From: an uncultured Alphaproteobacteria bacterium
Lineage (GTDB): Bacteria > Pseudomonadota > Alphaproteobacteria > HIMB59 > GCA-002718135
Assembly: GCA_902607435.1 (NCBI GenBank)
Contig: CACLJX010000012.1
Span: forward strand, 1-52,058
Direction of reading: 5' to 3'
DNA length: 52,058 nucleotides
Made by a program: the position numbers and the translations under genes. Of this stretch, positions 17,888-27,036 are shown piece after piece; position 1 is the first letter of the stretch, and each line of letters starts with the position of its first letter. The notes below the pieces were generated by a model, which made no database searches, was not told the origin of the DNA, and worked only from the letters and a program-made list of their open reading frames with translations.

Positions 17888-19213
17888 TCATTTTTTAATT
17901 TTTTTAGTTAACCAACTTGCATTCCTAAATAATCTTTCATCATCATACAAGGATGAAACTAATTGTACTCCAACAGGCAAACCATTTTTTCCTTTAAGCA
18001 ATGGTAAGTTAATACAAGGCATTCCACAATAAGTCCAAATCGTGCAAAATATGGGATTACCCGTAGAATGTAAGTACTTAGGAGCTTCACCAGTTGCAGA
18101 AGGTGTTAAAATCGCATCATAGTCATAAAAAAATTGATTAAAATAAGTATTTGCTACTTCTATCTTTGAAAGAGCATTATTGTATTCAACTGCAGTATAC
18201 TTCATACCTCTTTCTATAGCTTCAATTATTTTATCACTTAATTTATTTTTTGATTTTGAATACTCCTCTGAAAACGATCTAGCCATATCCGATTCCATAA
18301 TAATTTTATGCCAATCTGGTATGCCCGCAAAACCCTCCGGTAATTCGATTTCATCTACCTTTCCTTTAAGCTCATCTTTTAGTTCTACAAAACCTTGCTT
18401 TGTATCTTCATCAAGCTCATTCATAAAAGGTAATTTAATATATGCAAATACAGGTTCTGCGGGCGGTTTTTGTTTACTTGCAAACAAAAGTTTTGGTTTA
18501 GCACTTAAGGAAGTATCGGGGTCTTGTTTATCATAACCAAAAAGTTGCTCACTAATTAAAGCTGCGTCCTCTATAGTATTAGAGAAAACACCGACTTGAT
18601 CTAATGTACGAGAAATTTGTAATACTAAATGACGTGAAATTAATCCTTTAGTAGGTTTATATCCCACAACACCACAATAAGAAGCTGGTCTAATAACGGA
18701 ACCATTAGTTTGACTTCCTAACGATAGTGGAACCATATGTGAAGCTACTGCCGCAGCTGAACCACTTGAAGATCCGCCGGGAGATCTTGTTATGTCATGC
18801 GGATTTTTGGTTTTTCCAGGAGAAAAATAAGCTAGTTCTGTTGTTACAGTTTTCCCCATTATAACAGCTCCGGCCTGCTTTAATTTCGATACAACAGTAC
18901 AATCATTCCAACTTGGATTTTCTTTATGTACTTCTGTACCATCTCTAGTAGGCATATCAGCAGTATCAAAAATATCCTTAATTCCAACTGGAACACCGTG
19001 AAGATCACCATGGACTTTTCCTGATTGATGATCTTCATCTAATTTTTTGGCTTGATTCAATATAAGATTTTCATCAAAAAATTCCCAAGCTTCTATTTTA
19101 TTTTCATATTTGTTAATTTGGTCTATGTAACTTTTAACAAGTTCCAAGCAAGTAAACTCACCTTTCTTCAAAGACTGAACGATATTTACTGCTGTTAAAT
19201 TAGATAAAGGCAT
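17888..19213 (-). CDS. amidase (amidase signature family)
   Basis: A 441-residue amidase signature enzyme that hydrolyses carboxamides to acids and ammonia. The catalytic Lys lies in GVPVGIKDIF near residue 76; the cis-Ser and nucleophile Ser lie in SPGGSSSGSAAAVAS near 144-158 and LGSQTNGSVIRPAS near 166-179. It is complete and cytoplasmic. The gene starts 6 bases after the TRAP large permease stop, so it very likely acts on the solute that transporter brings in. GatA is less likely because no GatB or GatC is adjacent. Confidence 0.9.
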   Translation of the reverse strand: MPLSNLTAVNIVQSLKKGEFTCLELVKSYIDQINKYENKIEAWEFFDENLILNQAKKLDEDHQSGKVHGDLHGVPVGIKDIFDTADMPTRDGTEVHKENPSWNDCTVVSKLKQAGAVIMGKTVTTELAYFSPGKTKNPHDITRSPGGSSSGSAAAVASHMVPLSLGSQTNGSVIRPASYCGVVGYKPTKGLISRHLVLQISRTLDQVGVFSNTIEDAALISEQLFGYDKQDPDTSLSAKPKLLFASKQKPPAEPVFAYIKLPFMNELDEDTKQGFVELKDELKGKVDEIELPEGFAGIPDWHKIIMESDMARSFSEEYSKSKNKLSDKIIEAIERGMKYTAVEYNNALSKIEVANTYFNQFFYDYDAILTPSATGEAPKYLHSTGNPIFCTIWTYCGMPCINLPLLKGKNGLPVGVQLVSSLYDDERLFRNASWLTKKIKK

Positions 19214-19219
19214 AAAGAA

Positions 19220-20566
19220 TTAATATTCAACTCCAAAAAAATAATCAGGTAAAAACAATGCTATTCCAGGAAAATTATACATAAGCACCATAGTAAATAT
19301 AACTATAAATAAATAGGGCATAATACTTTTAAAAATCTCTATTAATTCAATTTGGTTACCTGCGACTCCCTTTAAATAGTAAGCAGACATGGCCATAGGA
19401 GGGGTTAAAAAAGAAGTTTGAAGATTCAAAGCAACTAGCATTGCAAAAAAGTATGGATTAACCCCGAAGGCATCAAGCATTGGTAAAAAAATTGGAACAA
19501 AAATAATTACTATCTCGGACCATTCTAAAGGCCATCCTAATAAAAAAATTATTAATTGTGCCAAAACAAGAAATTGCCACGGCTGCAAATTCAAAGCAAG
19601 AACCCAGTGTTCGATTAGAGAGTGTCCTCCCAAATATGAAAAAATAGATGCAAAAGTCCAGGAGCCCACGAATAACCAGCATACCATGGCAGAAGTTTTT
19701 GCTGTTAAAAAAATTGATTGCTTTAAAGTAGTCCAATTAAGCGCCTTATAACAAAAGGCTAGAATCAATCCTCCAGCAGCCCCTATCGCTGCAGCTTCAG
19801 CTGGAGTGGCCAATCCCATCAATATTGATCCGAGCACTCCAAAAATCAAGGCTGATAAAGGAAGAACAGAAGTCAACATTTGAAAAATAATGACTCTTGT
19901 TGAAGGAACTTCTTCCTCTATAGGTTTTGGTGCAAGTTTTGGATTAAAATATGCTCTTCCAACCACATAGATTATATAAAAACTTGCTAACATTACCCCT
20001 GGGATCATGGCGGCAGCATAAAGTCTTAATACAGATAGCTCTGCTATCGCTGCATAAACAATAAGCATAATGCTAGGAGGAATTAAGATACCGAGTGTTC
20101 CTCCAGCACAAATTACTCCAGATGCAAAACCTCTATCATAATTAGCTTTAACCATAGCGGGAAAAGCTAACAATCCCATTAATGTGACAACGGCACCAAC
20201 AATTCCACTTGCTGTCGAAAATATGGCGCACGTCACTAAAGCTGCTACAGCCATAGAACCTGGAAGATGACGAGTGGCTAATTGCAAACTATAAAATAAA
20301 CGACTTACAATATTTGCTCTTTCAACCACATAGCCCATGAATAAAAACAATGGTATGGCGACCAGAACATCATTTTCCATAACGGAATATGTGTTTTGGT
20401 TAAGAAGATAAAATATTTGATTGTAAATTAAATTATCTATTTGAAAATAAGCAAAATATCCAAAACCAACTCCTATTGCAACAAGTGTAAAGGCTACAGG
20501 AAATCCCAACAGGACAAGAACAATAAATATTGAAAGCATAAAAATGGCTACTTGAGGGTCTGTCAT
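19220..20566 (-). CDS. TRAP transporter large permease (DctM family)
   Basis: A complete 448-residue permease with about a dozen membrane segments. Family landmarks are FPVAFTLVAIGVGFGYFAYF near residue 22, the GILIPPSIMLIVYAAIAELS block near 155, and FLTPPMAMSAYYLKG near 395. It starts 8 bases after the DctQ stop. With DctQ and the Tat-exported DctP at 21267-22391 it makes a full TRAP importer. The C-terminal block resembles permeases annotated for mannitol/chloroaromatic-type solutes, which says little about the true substrate. Confidence 0.94.
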   Translation of the reverse strand: MTDPQVAIFMLSIFIVLVLLGFPVAFTLVAIGVGFGYFAYFQIDNLIYNQIFYLLNQNTYSVMENDVLVAIPLFLFMGYVVERANIVSRLFYSLQLATRHLPGSMAVAALVTCAIFSTASGIVGAVVTLMGLLAFPAMVKANYDRGFASGVICAGGTLGILIPPSIMLIVYAAIAELSVLRLYAAAMIPGVMLASFYIIYVVGRAYFNPKLAPKPIEEEVPSTRVIIFQMLTSVLPLSALIFGVLGSILMGLATPAEAAAIGAAGGLILAFCYKALNWTTLKQSIFLTAKTSAMVCWLFVGSWTFASIFSYLGGHSLIEHWVLALNLQPWQFLVLAQLIIFLLGWPLEWSEIVIIFVPIFLPMLDAFGVNPYFFAMLVALNLQTSFLTPPMAMSAYYLKGVAGNQIELIEIFKSIMPYLFIVIFTMVLMYNFPGIALFLPDYFFGVEY

Positions 20567-20574
20567 TTATGCTC

Positions 20575-21159
20575 CTATATTTCTTTCGGTTTTTGATCTT
20601 CTTGTTGTTGATCAATTATTTTTTTTTCTGTCTCCCGCACATCTTCATGCCTTTTTATCCATTGACCGGTTTTGATACACAAAATACATCGCATGCACTC
20701 AGAGATTCCTTGAATAATTAATAATCCTCCAGCAAGTGGAATTAAGGATTTAAAATAATAGATTTGAATACGTGCAGGGCTATTCCAACTTACTTCCTTA
20801 TATCTCCATGAATCTGAGGCAATTTCATAACCAAACCAAAATAAAGCTAGCATCCCAGGGAAAAAGAAAAGTAGATAAAGTATTAAATCTAACCATGCTT
20901 GAACACGCTTAGGAAATAATCGATATAATACATCAGCTCTCACATGCGCATCCTGTGCTAAAGCATAGGGCCCAGCCATTAAAAACAATCCTCCATACAT
21001 TTGAACCATCATATCAAAAACCCAAACCGTAGGAGCATTTAGTACATATCGCATAAACACTTCATAAGTTACCGAAAGTGTTAGGACAATAATACACCAG
21101 CCAAAGGCTCTTCCCACCCATATACTTAAACTTTCAATAAAATAGATGATTTTTTCCAT
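20575..21159 (-). CDS. TRAP transporter small permease (DctQ family)
   Basis: A 194-residue small permease with four membrane segments (about residues 15-35, 48-68, 90-112 and 130-150) and the AQDAHVRADVLY loop near residue 64 that typifies DctQ. The C-terminal 40 residues are hydrophilic and rich in Glu, Gln and Lys, which is longer than usual. It lies between the binding-protein and large-permease genes of the same operon. Confidence 0.92.
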   Translation of the reverse strand: MEKIIYFIESLSIWVGRAFGWCIIVLTLSVTYEVFMRYVLNAPTVWVFDMMVQMYGGLFLMAGPYALAQDAHVRADVLYRLFPKRVQAWLDLILYLLFFFPGMLALFWFGYEIASDSWRYKEVSWNSPARIQIYYFKSLIPLAGGLLIIQGISECMRCILCIKTGQWIKRHEDVRETEKKIIDQQQEDQKPKEI

Positions 21160-21219
21160 ATGCTATTTATTCTGCTTTAAATGAATTTATACAAAATTTT
21201 TTTTAAATTCAATAAATTT

Positions 21220-21241
21220 GGGCGACTGTTAAAAGTCGCCC
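21220..21241 (-). terminator. stem-loop between TRAP binding protein and permeases
   Basis: GGGCGACT and AGTCGCCC form an 8-base-pair GC-rich hairpin 25 bases past the DctP stop. On the minus strand the T-tract is weak, so it may act more as an mRNA 3' stabiliser or partial terminator, lowering permease expression relative to the binding protein. Confidence 0.65.
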
Positions 21242-21266
21242 TCATTTATTTTTTTAAATTATATAC

Positions 21267-22391
21267 TTATATCGCTTCAGCAGGTTCGCCAAAGTGATGT
21301 CTATAAGCCATACCATAGTCAGGTGAATTAAGTAAAAGATATGCCATAACTTTTTTTGCATATTCTTTTTGAGACTCGACAACTTTTTTGAAAAATGCGT
21401 CTTTTGCATTAAACTTGTCTACAATTATGTCCCATGCATCCAACTGTGCTTGCATAATACTATCAGGTGTACGGTAAACATTTACACCAAGCTTGTTTTT
21501 CAATTTCACAAGATCATCAGCATAACCTAAAGTATTACCCCAGTAAAAGTTTGAGTTCTCAGCTTCAGAAGCATATTCAAGAATCTTTTGTAGTTCTGGA
21601 GCAAGACCATCAAATGTTTTTTTGTTAAAAGCAACCTCAAAAGCTTCCTGTGATTGATGGAAACTTGCTAAGTGATAATGTTTTGATACATCTTGCATAC
21701 CAAAATCACTATCAGAAGTTGGATTGTTAAACTCAGCAGCATCAATCAAACCACTTTTCATTGCTGGTTGAATTTCTCCACCAGGTAGCTGAACAACGGA
21801 CATACCCATTTCACCAAGTACGTCTGCTGCTAATCCTACAGTTCGATATTTCAAACCTTTCATTTGAGATGCATCTTTAATTTGTTCTTTAAACCATCCC
21901 AATGGCTGAGCTGGCATTGGACTATTAAAGAAACCTACAAGATTTAAACCTAAGTTACTCATAAGTTCATTATATAGCTCTCTACCTCCACCATAGTGGA
22001 TCCATCCAAGCAATTCTTGTGCACTCCAACCCCAACAAGGTCCTGTTCCAAATAGAGAAGCAGAAACTGCTTTACTATACCAATATGCTGGGACATAATG
22101 ACATCCGTCTAGAACACCTCTATGAACAGCATCTTGCATTTGGCTTGTTTTCACAACAGAATTTACCGCTAGAAGATCAATCTTGAGACTGCCTCCAGAC
22201 ATTTCATTAACTCTTTTAACATAGTCTTGAGCATTCTTTAGAAAAACTCCGCCACCCCAAGCAGCTTGAACTTTTAAAGTAGTAGCAGCTTTGGCAATAT
22301 TAGGAAATCCCATAGTAGCAGCTGCAACTGCTGCTGTTCCACCAACTGCGCCTTTTTTTAAAAAGTCACGTCGTTTTAAATTTTTTTTCAT
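21267..22391 (-). CDS. TRAP transporter substrate-binding protein (DctP family), Tat-exported
   Basis: A 374-residue periplasmic binding protein. The start is taken at the ATG at 22391, which has GGGAGG five bases upstream; the longer frame from 22406 begins inside that ribosome-binding site. The N-terminus carries the twin-arginine motif KRRDFLKKG followed by an alanine-rich segment and a likely cleavage site after AKA near residue 36. The body has the DctP-type arginine block YRTVGLAADVLGEMG near 180 that usually holds the substrate carboxylate. It is the first gene of the TRAP/amidase/M24/DmdA-like unit. Confidence 0.92.
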   Translation of the reverse strand: MKKNLKRRDFLKKGAVGGTAAVAAATMGFPNIAKAATTLKVQAAWGGGVFLKNAQDYVKRVNEMSGGSLKIDLLAVNSVVKTSQMQDAVHRGVLDGCHYVPAYWYSKAVSASLFGTGPCWGWSAQELLGWIHYGGGRELYNELMSNLGLNLVGFFNSPMPAQPLGWFKEQIKDASQMKGLKYRTVGLAADVLGEMGMSVVQLPGGEIQPAMKSGLIDAAEFNNPTSDSDFGMQDVSKHYHLASFHQSQEAFEVAFNKKTFDGLAPELQKILEYASEAENSNFYWGNTLGYADDLVKLKNKLGVNVYRTPDSIMQAQLDAWDIIVDKFNAKDAFFKKVVESQKEYAKKVMAYLLLNSPDYGMAYRHHFGEPAEAI

Positions 22392-22469
22392 AATTACCTC
22401 CCGCATTTATAAAAAAGATTAAAAAATGTATCATCGAAACAAAGAAATAAAAAAGAATTATTTTTAATA

Positions 22470-22509
22470 TTTTACAAAAAATTGTATAATTTTTACAAAT
22501 TTTTACAAA
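22470..22509. repeat. three phased TTTTACAAA direct repeats
   Basis: TTTTACAAA occurs at 22470-22478, 22491-22499 and 22501-22509, with start-to-start distances of 21 and 10 bases, i.e. close to whole helical turns. It lies about 80-120 bases upstream of the TRAP binding-protein start. It could be a regulator array or simply a bent AT-rich promoter. Confidence 0.4.
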
Positions 22510-22594
22510 AATTATAAAACATATTTTCTTATAAACATAATAAATCGTAAGTTTTGTCCTATATAAGATTAAAAATTTAGAAAATATTACTTAT

Positions 22595-23548
22595 TTAGTT
22601 AACAGTATTTTTGCATTTTCCATTTTCAAAAAACTCTCTAAGATTATTTATAGCTAAATCAGACATAGCTTTTCTTGTTTCATAAGTAGCACTGCCAATA
22701 TGGGGAAGAACAAAAACATTTGGTAAAGCTAAATATTCCGGATGAATATTTGGTTCTCCGTTATAGACATCTAAACCTAAAGAAAAAATTTTACCGCTTT
22801 TCAAAGCTTCTATCATTGAATCATCTTCTATAATTTCCCCTCTAGCAGAATTTGCAATAACTGCGTCCTTAGGAAAATATTTCAAAGTTTTTTTATTAAT
22901 AATATGCTTTGTTTCTGCTGTTGATGCACAATTAATAGAAAGAAAATCTGATACAGAAAATAAACTTTTTATACTATCATGATAAATAGACTCTTGCTCC
23001 AGATCAGGTGATAGTCTAACCCTATTGTAATAATGAATTTTCATTCCAAATGATCTGGCTCTTTTGGCAACTGCTCTCCCCACTCTTCCCATTCCCAAAA
23101 TTCCTAGTCTTGCTTTATTAAGTTCTTTGCCAACTAAAAAATTAGAAGCCCATTTCCAGTTTTTATTTCTAGCATATTTAATACCTTCGGTAGCGCGCCT
23201 TGCGGCACCAAGAATGATCAAAATTGCAATTTCTGCAGTAGCTGCTGTTAAAACATCAGGGGTATTAGTTACAATAATATTTCTTTTTTTAGCTGCTTCA
23301 ATATTAATGTTACTAAATCCTACACCAAAATTAGAAATAATTTTTATATTTTTAGAAAGTTTAGAAATAACTTTTTCATCAAATATTTCTGTTATTGTTG
23401 AAATTATTCCATCACAATCATTGCTTTTATTAATGATCTCTTCCTTGGATAATAGAATATCATCAACATTCAATTTAACCTTAAATAAATTTAAAGCATG
23501 TTTTTCGCTTGTTTTGATTAATTTTCTAGTAAAAAGAATTTTTTTCAT
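22595..23548 (-). CDS. D-2-hydroxyacid dehydrogenase (NAD(P)-dependent)
   Basis: A 317-residue member of the D-isomer-specific 2-hydroxyacid dehydrogenase family, which interconverts 2-oxo acids and D-2-hydroxy acids; glyoxylate/hydroxypyruvate reductase is the nearest known type. The nucleotide-binding GMGRVGRAVAKRARSFG lies near residues 151-167, the catalytic Arg in NSARGEIIEDD near 238, the Glu in LGLDVYNGEP near 260 and the His in LPHIGSATYETRK near 281. It is separated from the TRAP operon by 187 bases and from the AEC gene by 88 bases. Confidence 0.9.
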   Translation of the reverse strand: MKKILFTRKLIKTSEKHALNLFKVKLNVDDILLSKEEIINKSNDCDGIISTITEIFDEKVISKLSKNIKIISNFGVGFSNINIEAAKKRNIIVTNTPDVLTAATAEIAILIILGAARRATEGIKYARNKNWKWASNFLVGKELNKARLGILGMGRVGRAVAKRARSFGMKIHYYNRVRLSPDLEQESIYHDSIKSLFSVSDFLSINCASTAETKHIINKKTLKYFPKDAVIANSARGEIIEDDSMIEALKSGKIFSLGLDVYNGEPNIHPEYLALPNVFVLPHIGSATYETRKAMSDLAINNLREFFENGKCKNTVN

Positions 23549-23636
23549 ATTAAATATTCAACTACTTATCTTAAAATATCTTAACATAAACAATTGTTAC
23601 ATTGAAGTTAAACAAGATATGGGAATTTTTTAGTGA

Positions 23637-24566
23637 TTATAACAACAAATAAAGAATAGTTGAAACTGAAATAGTTGATAATATTGTTGTAACAAGAATG
23701 GAGCTTGATGTTTCTTTAATAAAAGTATCATAATATCCTGCCATTGCAAATGTAGTTGCTGCAACTGGTAAGCAAGAAGATAAAACTGCAACATTGATCC
23801 ATAATGGAGACACAGAAGAGGGAAAATAATAATAAATACAAAATACTAATAATGGATGAATTATAAGTCTAAAAATTGTAATTACTGTAATTAATCTAAC
23901 AAATTTAATATCAACTTTACTCCAAAGCATAATACCTAATGCAAATAATAATGTTGGAGGAGCAGCAACTGAAAGCATATTTAAAACTTTATCTATAAGA
24001 AAATAAAGAGGAATATTAAAAACTACAAAAATAAATCCAGTTAACACTGCTATTATCAATGGATTTTTAATCATATTTAACAAAATAAAAAATAATTTTT
24101 TATAAATTTTTGATTCATTTGTTTCAGAAGCAAAAAAAGTAGCGAAAGTTAACAATATAATTGTATCAGCAAACAATATCATACTTATTGGTATAGCTGC
24201 TTCTTTGCCAAACGCTAATATACATAATGGTATGCCTAAAAAACCATAGTTTGGATAAGAAGAATTCAATGAAAAAATTGAAGCTTTTCTATTATTATAT
24301 TGAAATAAAAATTTTGAAAATAAAAATGAAAATGTAATAATTAATATTGTTACTATTTCAAATCTGATAATAAAATCCCACTGGAAAATATTTGTGTGAG
24401 ATGATTTAACAATATTCAAAAAAACATAAGGTGGAAGAGTAACAAAAAAAGCAAACTTTGTGATAATTCTTGACGCGGCTTCATTAAAAAAATTTCTGGC
24501 TCTAAAAAAAGTTCCTAAAAAAATAATAGAAAAAAAAGGAATAGTAATAGATAAAACAGTTTGCAT
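23637..24566 (-). CDS. AEC family transporter
   Basis: A 309-residue membrane protein with ten predicted transmembrane segments of the auxin efflux carrier family, whose bacterial members carry small carboxylates or amino acids. Landmarks are the NYGFLGIPLCILAFG half-helix near residue 106 and the conserved PVAATTFAMAGYYD segment near 270. It lies upstream of the 2-hydroxyacid dehydrogenase on the same strand, so it may move a hydroxy acid, but that is inference. Confidence 0.88.
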   Translation of the reverse strand: MQTVLSITIPFFSIIFLGTFFRARNFFNEAASRIITKFAFFVTLPPYVFLNIVKSSHTNIFQWDFIIRFEIVTILIITFSFLFSKFLFQYNNRKASIFSLNSSYPNYGFLGIPLCILAFGKEAAIPISMILFADTIILLTFATFFASETNESKIYKKLFFILLNMIKNPLIIAVLTGFIFVVFNIPLYFLIDKVLNMLSVAAPPTLLFALGIMLWSKVDIKFVRLITVITIFRLIIHPLLVFCIYYYFPSSVSPLWINVAVLSSCLPVAATTFAMAGYYDTFIKETSSSILVTTILSTISVSTILYLLL

Positions 24567-24692
24567 AAATTAAGATTAATTATTTTTATTATTCTTTAAG
24601 ATTTCGTTCATTCCATACTAGGGTGCGATTAATTCTAGCAAATTCTTTGTACAATTCTACATTAATAATTGTTTTACCACTAACTATGAGAA

Positions 24693-25154
24693 ATGTTGAA
24701 AGCAAATCCATCGCTATTCCTTGAAATATATGTTAATAAAAATAAATTTTTGAAAGAGAATGAATTCTTGAACATTGAACATTTGGTATTTAACCAAGGC
24801 CCAAAACGAGTAGGTCCATTTAGTCATGCAGTAAAATCTGGTGGATTTCTTTTTGTTACAGGACAAATGCCTACGTTGTTAAATGATCCTACAAAGCTAA
24901 TTAACGGTGATATTTCAAATCAAACCCATCAAGTTATGAAAAATCTTAAAACTGTACTAACAGCTTCAAATTCATCACTAAAAAATGTAGTTTTTGTCCG
25001 TATATATTTAGTTAATTTTAAAGATTTTGACAAAATGAATATTATATATGAAAGCTATTTTGAGCCAGATAAACTTCCAGCACGAACGTGTATAGGAGTA
25101 ACAGGATTAGCTGTTGGTGCTTCTATAGAAATAGACCTAATAGCAAAATTATAA
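24693..25154 (+). CDS. RidA family protein
   Basis: A RidA (YjgF/UK114) protein; the family deaminates reactive enamine/imine intermediates. The core GPFSHAVKSGGFLFVTGQMP near residues 48-67, and the C-terminal PARTCIGVTGLAVGASIEID with the key Arg near 132, are clear. The 153-residue frame is about 20-25 residues longer at the N-terminus than usual, so the true start may be an internal TTG near 24770; no strong ribosome-binding site decides. It is followed 24 bases later by a beta-hydroxyacid dehydrogenase. Confidence 0.88.
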   Translation: MLKANPSLFLEIYVNKNKFLKENEFLNIEHLVFNQGPKRVGPFSHAVKSGGFLFVTGQMPTLLNDPTKLINGDISNQTHQVMKNLKTVLTASNSSLKNVVFVRIYLVNFKDFDKMNIIYESYFEPDKLPARTCIGVTGLAVGASIEIDLIAKL

Positions 25155-25178
25155 TATTTTTTAAAAAGTAGAAATTTA

Positions 25179-26045
25179 ATGAATAAATTTAAAGTTGGAT
25201 TTGTTGGCTTAGGATTAATGGGCTTACCTATGGCAAAAAATATTTTAAAAAACAAATATCCTTTAATAGTTTGGAATAGATCAACAAAAAATTTAAAAGA
25301 AATTAAAAAATCAGGTGCGGAAGTATGTAAAAATTTAAGTGATTTACCTAACAAATGCAAAGTTATTATAATGATGTTAGTGAATGATAAAATTTGTTTA
25401 GATATGTCTAAAGTCTTAAATAAAAATCTAAAAAAAAATCAAATATTAATTGATATGAGCTCCACAACACAAAAAACTGCATTAGAAATTGAAAAAAAAA
25501 TTAAAGAAAAAAAAGGACATTTTTTGGATGCTCCTGTCTCGGGTGGCACATCAGGTGCAGAAACTGGAAAATTAGCAATCATGGTTGGTGGTGAAAAAAA
25601 AATATTTGAAAAAATAAGAAATTTATTAAAAAGCATGGGAACTGTAACTTATGTAGGAAAAACAGGTTCTGGACAAATTGCTAAACTTGCCAATCAAGCA
25701 ATTGTAGGAATTACTATTGGTGCCGTTTCAGAAGCATTAATTCTTGCTGAAGCTGCTGGAGCAAATCCTAAAGCAGTTAGAGAGGCTATCAAAACTGGAT
25801 TTGCTGGAAGTCCAATTCTAGAAAACCACGGTAAAAGAATTTTAGAAAAAAATTTTAAACCAGGAGGTAAATGTTCGACGCAATTAAAAGATATGAATAA
25901 TATTGTTGAAACAGCAAAAACTTATAATATACATTTGCCGCTATCTGAAAAAATTGAAGAATTATATAATTTAATTGTGAAAAAAGGAAAATCTAATTTA
26001 GATCATAGTGCTTTATATTTATTAATAAAGAAACTGCAAAATTAA
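25179..26045 (+). CDS. NAD(P)-dependent beta-hydroxyacid dehydrogenase (3-hydroxyisobutyrate/tartronate semialdehyde type)
   Basis: A 288-residue enzyme of the 6-phosphogluconate/3-hydroxyisobutyrate dehydrogenase family. Rossmann GLGLMGLPMAKN lies at residues 8-19, the substrate-binding DAPVSGGTSGAETGKLAIM near 117, and the catalytic Lys in GSGQIAKLANQ near 168. The reaction is oxidation of a beta-hydroxy acid to the semialdehyde or the reverse; which of the family's substrates applies cannot be read. The gene is markedly A-rich, unlike the dioxygenase that follows. Confidence 0.88.
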   Translation: MNKFKVGFVGLGLMGLPMAKNILKNKYPLIVWNRSTKNLKEIKKSGAEVCKNLSDLPNKCKVIIMMLVNDKICLDMSKVLNKNLKKNQILIDMSSTTQKTALEIEKKIKEKKGHFLDAPVSGGTSGAETGKLAIMVGGEKKIFEKIRNLLKSMGTVTYVGKTGSGQIAKLANQAIVGITIGAVSEALILAEAAGANPKAVREAIKTGFAGSPILENHGKRILEKNFKPGGKCSTQLKDMNNIVETAKTYNIHLPLSEKIEELYNLIVKKGKSNLDHSALYLLIKKLQN

Positions 26046-26123
26046 TACATTTATAAGATAAAACTATTATTTAGTATTATTGTTTTTTTTATTAAATCAT
26101 TTTAAGATATAAAACTAAATAAG

Positions 26124-26990
26124 ATGGAACTAACACTAGAACAACGTAATCATTTTGATAAAGAAGGTTACCTTTTTTTCCCAAACCTCTTTTCACAAGA
26201 AGAATCTCAATATCTTAAAGCTGCTGTACCTGAACTTTACAAACGCAGAGAAGAATACAATTTCCGTGAAAAAGGAAGCGAAGCCGTGCGGACTAATTTT
26301 GCTGCTCATTTATATAGCAAACCTTTTGCAAAACTTGCTCGGCATCCTCGTATGATCAAACCAGTTGAAGAATTACTTGGCGAACGTTTGTATATGCATC
26401 AATTTAAAATCAATGGGAAGATGGCTTTTGAAGGAGACGTATGGCAATGGCATCAAGATTATGGCACCTGGCTAAATGATGATTTAATGCCGTCTGATCG
26501 CGCGATGAATGTGGCTATTTTCCTTGATGAAGTAACTGAGTTTAATGGTCCTTTATTGTTTATACCTGGCAGCCATAAAAAAGGATTCATCAAAGCAAAA
26601 CATGATCTGACTACAACTAGTTATCCTCTTTGGACACTGGATAATGAACTTATAACAAAATTAGTTGATCGTGCTGGAGGAAAAGAAGGTGGGATTGTTA
26701 GTCCAAAGGGAGCAGCAGGATCGGTAATTTTATTTCATGGTTGTCTAGTTCATGCTTCCAGCAATAATCTATCTCCCTTTAACAGAATTAGTGTTTATCT
26801 TAGTCTTTGTGCTGTAACTAACCATATCCGTAGATTTAAACGCAAAGAGTATATCGCTCATCGGGATTTTACTCCTATTGAATGCTTACCTGATGATTGT
26901 CTTGTAAGAGAATATGATGTGAATCTTCCTTGGGAAAATGGAGTACCAGCTAGTGCTTTTCAAACTTCTCTTCAAGAACTATCAGAATAA
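26124..26990 (+). CDS. phytanoyl-CoA dioxygenase family protein, EctD-like
   Basis: A 288-residue Fe(II)/2-oxoglutarate-dependent dioxygenase. The metal-binding H-x-D is in WHQDYGTW (His110, Asp112), the distal His in VHASSNNLSPF (about 210), and the 2-oxoglutarate Arg in FNRISVY (about 219). The MPSDRAMNVAIFLDE and GPLLFIPGSHKKGF blocks follow the layout of ectoine hydroxylase EctD and related amino-acid hydroxylases. No ectoine synthesis genes are present. With the ectoine-hydrolase-like gene 9 kb away, a role in compatible-solute modification is conceivable but unproven. The gene is less A-rich than its left neighbour. Confidence 0.85.
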   Translation: MELTLEQRNHFDKEGYLFFPNLFSQEESQYLKAAVPELYKRREEYNFREKGSEAVRTNFAAHLYSKPFAKLARHPRMIKPVEELLGERLYMHQFKINGKMAFEGDVWQWHQDYGTWLNDDLMPSDRAMNVAIFLDEVTEFNGPLLFIPGSHKKGFIKAKHDLTTTSYPLWTLDNELITKLVDRAGGKEGGIVSPKGAAGSVILFHGCLVHASSNNLSPFNRISVYLSLCAVTNHIRRFKRKEYIAHRDFTPIECLPDDCLVREYDVNLPWENGVPASAFQTSLQELSE

Positions 26991-27036
26991 TATGAACTAG
27001 TAAAACTAGTTTAAAAAAAATGAGTTAGTCTAAATT

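Noticed and set aside
26995-27012. AACTAGT-AAA-ACTAGTT hairpin as terminator after the EctD-like gene
   Set aside because: Followed by A residues rather than T on the plus strand, so it does not fit an intrinsic terminator; stem is short and AT-rich.
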